Assembly: GCF_018531425.1 (NCBI RefSeq)
Contig: NZ_JAHBOI010000002.1
Coordinates: 62,001 to 126,000 of the forward strand
Direction of reading: 5' to 3'
DNA length: 64,000 nt
Source: Paenarthrobacter sp. DKR-5
GTDB lineage: Bacteria; Actinomycetota; Actinomycetes; Actinomycetales; Micrococcaceae
Part shown: in pieces, positions 62,055-64,000 of the stretch
Layout of the letters: each line of letters opens with the position of its first letter
How positions within the stretch are numbered: position 1 is the first letter of the stretch
Position numbers and translations under genes: made by a program
Notes under the pieces: model-generated
Database searches by the model: none
Told to the model about the DNA's origin: nothing
What the model saw: the letters and a program-made list of their open reading frames with translations, nothing else

Positions 62055-62843
62055 TTAGGAGGTGCGGGAGGTCAGCCAGATGGTGAAGGCGATGATCACG
62101 CCGAGGCCCGCGATCCAGAGGAACAGGCCCTCGGAAACCGGCCCAAGCGAACCGAGGTCGGCGCCGCCCGGCGAGCCGTTGGCCTCGATCGTCTTCAGGA
62201 AGGTGATGATGTCGCGCTTGTTCTGGGGGGTGATGTTGGCGTCGTTGAACACCGGCATGTTCTGCGGACCGGTGACCATGGCTTCGTAGATGTGCTGCCC
62301 GCTCACGCCGGCGAGAGCCGGTGCAAACTTGCCGCGGGTCAGGGCACCGCCGGCAGCGGCGGCGTTGTGGCACATGGCGCAGTTGACGCGGAACAGCTCG
62401 CCGCCCTTGGCAGCGTCGCCCTTCTCGTCAAGGTATTCGGCGGCCGGAATGCTCGGGCCGGCGCCCAGGGAAGCAACGTACCCGGCCAGCTGGTGCGTCT
62501 GGTCATCGGTGAACTGCTTCGGCTTCACCTGGGCCTGCGGTCCCTGCATCTGCATCGGCATGCGTCCGGTTCCGACCTGGAAGTCCACGGCCGCTGCACC
62601 GACGCCGACCAGGGACGGGCCCGAGTTGGTTCCGGAACCGCCCATGCCGTGGCAGGTGGCGCAGTTGGCGAGGAAGAGCTTCTCGCCTTCCTTGACGTCA
62701 GAGGCACTGAAGCTCTGAGTGTCGGCCTTGGCCTGGTTCACGGTCGTGGCGACCGCGTAGAGCCCGCCCGTGAACAGTAGACCCATTAGCAGCAGTGCTA
62801 CTGCCGCTAGAGGATGACGCCGCTTCTGCGATAGTGCCTTCAC
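62055..62843 (-). CDS. qcrC: Diheme cytochrome c subunit of the bcc complex
   Basis: 262 residues. A signal/anchor helix, two c-type heme motifs (ANCATCHGMGG and VNCAMCHNAAAAGG, both CxxCH) and a C-terminal membrane anchor (FLWIAGLGVIIAFTIWLTS) match QcrC, which connects the bc1 core directly to the aa3 oxidase without a soluble cytochrome c. GTG start (MKALSQKRRHPLAAVALLLM). Confidence 0.97.
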   Translation of the reverse strand: MKALSQKRRHPLAAVALLLMGLLFTGGLYAVATTVNQAKADTQSFSASDVKEGEKLFLANCATCHGMGGSGTNSGPSLVGVGAAAVDFQVGTGRMPMQMQGPQAQVKPKQFTDDQTHQLAGYVASLGAGPSIPAAEYLDEKGDAAKGGELFRVNCAMCHNAAAAGGALTRGKFAPALAGVSGQHIYEAMVTGPQNMPVFNDANITPQNKRDIITFLKTIEANGSPGGADLGSLGPVSEGLFLWIAGLGVIIAFTIWLTSRTS

Positions 62844-62927
62844 GTGGTTCCTTTTTTCGATTCTGCGTCGGCCCCTGGGGCCACTTCTTGAAATTCTGTC
62901 TCGTGTAGAAAAAGAGTCAAGTCAGGC

Positions 62928-63566
62928 TTACTTCAGTACGTAGATGACCAGGAAGAGCCCGATCCAGACCACGTCGACGAAGTGCCAGTAGTAGGACGTC
63001 ACGATGGCCGAGGTGGCCTCGAAGTGGCCGAACCGCTTGGCGGCGAAAGCACGTCCGATGATGAAGAGGAAGGCAATCAGGCCGCCGATGACGTGCAGGC
63101 CGTGGAAGCCGGTGGTGATGTAGAAGGAGGAGCCGTAGGCGTTGGCGTCCAGGGTCACGTGCTCGGAGGTGAGCATCGTGTACTCGGTGGCCTGGCCGGC
63201 CACGAAGAAGGATCCCATCAGGAAGGTCAGAACGTACCACTCGACCATTCCCCAGCGGGTGAAGCGCAGCAGGCCGCCGGTGCGACGCGGCTGAAGGCGC
63301 TCGGCCGCGAAGACGCCCATCTGGCACGTGAAGGAGCTGGCGACCAGCACAATCGTGTTCACGAGGGCGTAGGGGAAGTTGAGCTTTGAGGTTTCCGCGG
63401 CCCACAGCTCGCCCGACGTGGAGCGGAGGGTGAAGTACATCGCGAAAAGTCCGGCGAAGAACATCAGTTCGCTGGAGAGCCAGACAACGGTCCCCACAGA
63501 GACCATGTTCGGGCGGTTCAGCGTCGGGTGCGCCGGGGTACTGGGGGCATGGGTCGCAGTCGTCAC
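62928..63566 (-). CDS. ctaE: Cytochrome c oxidase subunit III
   Basis: 212 residues with five membrane helices. [53 protein letters not shown] and [21 protein letters not shown] are subunit III text. The GTG start ([14 protein letters not shown]) is six bases after CATAAT, so it is probably leaderless; the frame to 63602 would begin upstream of that promoter. First gene of ctaE-qcrC-qcrA-qcrB. Confidence 0.95.
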   Translation of the reverse strand: MTTATHAPSTPAHPTLNRPNMVSVGTVVWLSSELMFFAGLFAMYFTLRSTSGELWAAETSKLNFPYALVNTIVLVASSFTCQMGVFAAERLQPRRTGGLLRFTRWGMVEWYVLTFLMGSFFVAGQATEYTMLTSEHVTLDANAYGSSFYITTGFHGLHVIGGLIAFLFIIGRAFAAKRFGHFEATSAIVTSYYWHFVDVVWIGLFLVIYVLK

Positions 63567-63583
63567 ATAGACATTATGTCTAT
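63567..63583. promoter_or_regulatory. 17-bp perfect palindrome over the ctaE promoter
   Basis: ATAGACAT-T-ATGTCTAT lies directly before the ctaE GTG and covers its likely -10 (CATAAT on the minus strand). A protein bound there would block transcription of ctaE-qcrCAB. No matching copy was seen before ctaC. Confidence 0.6.
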
Positions 63584-63731
63584 AAAAAGCCGCCGTGCCC
63601 AATGCGCGGGAGCTTTCGGCGTTTCTTTTCTACAGACTCACGAATTTTCTTCTACAAACCTGCGAAGAACCGCGGAGGGGCCTGTGCACTCACCGGGAGC
63701 GGTCACATTCGCCGCTGCCGCGCGGGGTGGA

Positions 63732-63743
63732 TAAGATCACCCC
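63732..63743 (+). promoter_or_regulatory. Leaderless promoter of trpD
   Basis: TAAGAT (63732-63737) is six bases before the GTG at 63744. TTCGCC, 18 bases upstream, is the best -35 candidate. Confidence 0.6.
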
Positions 63744-64000
63744 GTGACTTCCGCTGCGCATCCGACCGACACCGAACGCAGCTGGCCCGTGCTCCTGAAC
63801 GCACTTCTGGCCGGCAGGGACCTCAATGCGGTGGACACGCGGTGGGCCATGAACCAGATCATGGAAGCGGCCGCGACGCCTTCCCAGATGGCCGCGTTCC
63901 TGATGGCGCTGCGGGTCAAGGGCGAGACGGTGGACGAGCTCGCCGGGTTGGTCGACGCGATGCTGGAAAATGCCCGGCCGCTGCACGTCCCCGGGCCCGC
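63744..64000 (+). CDS. trpD: Anthranilate phosphoribosyltransferase, 3' end outside window
   Basis: The frame opens with GTG at 63744 and stays open to the window edge (85 residues seen). The text WPVLLNALLAGRDLNAVDTRWAMNQIMEAAATPSQMAAFLMALRVKGETVDELAGLVDAM is the N-terminal helical domain of TrpD, which adds phosphoribosyl to anthranilate in tryptophan synthesis. The PRPP site lies beyond the window. The start is probably leaderless. TrpD is often beside ctaE in Actinobacteria rather than in a trp operon. Confidence 0.93.
   Translation, partial: MTSAAHPTDTERSWPVLLNALLAGRDLNAVDTRWAMNQIMEAAATPSQMAAFLMALRVKGETVDELAGLVDAMLENARPLHVPGP

Overview
The window is GC-rich actinobacterial chromosome, most likely from Micrococcaceae (Arthrobacter in the broad sense). 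The grounds are mycothiol chemistry (S-(hydroxymethyl)mycothiol dehydrogenase, mycoredoxin), the actinobacterial respiratory set (ctaC-ctaD-ctaF, and ctaE-qcrC-qcrA-qcrB on the other strand), a long actinobacterial leuA, HrcA/CIRCE heat-shock control, a DasR-type regulator with a dre-like operator, a GlnR-type box before the ammonium transporter, and many genes whose start codon lies 6-7 bases after a TANNNT box (leaderless transcripts). The genus is an inference. No rRNA, tRNA, CRISPR array, IS element, phage or replication origin was seen. Almost everything looks like chromosomal core with a few accessory genes.

Layout. 1-1.6 kb: end of a formate-dehydrogenase-type iron-sulfur subunit and its NrfD membrane partner. 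1.7-15 kb: accessory stretch with a secreted HNH-like protein, two NUDIX proteins (one fused to a NYN/PIN-like domain), Amt, a MarR/ABC-exporter pair, a large secreted L,D-transpeptidase-like/LGFP-repeat protein, a small M50-like membrane protease, and a secreted protein whose second half is an almost exact copy of its first. 15-18 kb: lipoate-ligase-like protein and a mycothiol-dependent formaldehyde/redox group. 18-31 kb: leuS behind a leucine-codon leader, degV, comEA-comEC-holA, rpsT, a solo PemK/MazF-like gene, lepA-hemW. 31-41 kb: DUF4870, DUF3097, hrcA-dnaJ-rsmE, a GerMN/Gmad2 lipoprotein, and phoH-ybeY-CBS protein-era. 41-51 kb: LytR-CpsA-Psr protein, M13 peptidase, leuA behind a second leucine-codon leader, recO-uppS, an FAD dehydrogenase and pyrD. 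51-64 kb: aldo/keto reductase, DUF3043, M20 peptidase, an ErpA-like protein, aa3 oxidase genes, dasR, the bc1 operon, and the start of trpD.

How parts work together. The ctaCDF and ctaE-qcrCAB blocks encode the menaquinol:cytochrome c:oxygen pathway (bcc-aa3 supercomplex). mscR and the adjacent metallo-hydrolase should form a formaldehyde-oxidation pair beside mycoredoxin. comEA-comEC are DNA-uptake genes. leuS and leuA each have a tiny upstream frame with three consecutive leucine codons, so both look tuned to leucyl-tRNA charging.

The most unusual non-coding signals are: (a) a family of near-perfect 27-28 bp-stem palindromes at 3' ends of genes, with compensatory base changes between copies; (b) CCGTTAAA-type short repeats directly before two bidirectional terminators; (c) the 810-bp-period duplication near 13-15 kb; (d) the two leucine leader frames; (e) probable non-canonical start codons at two genes.
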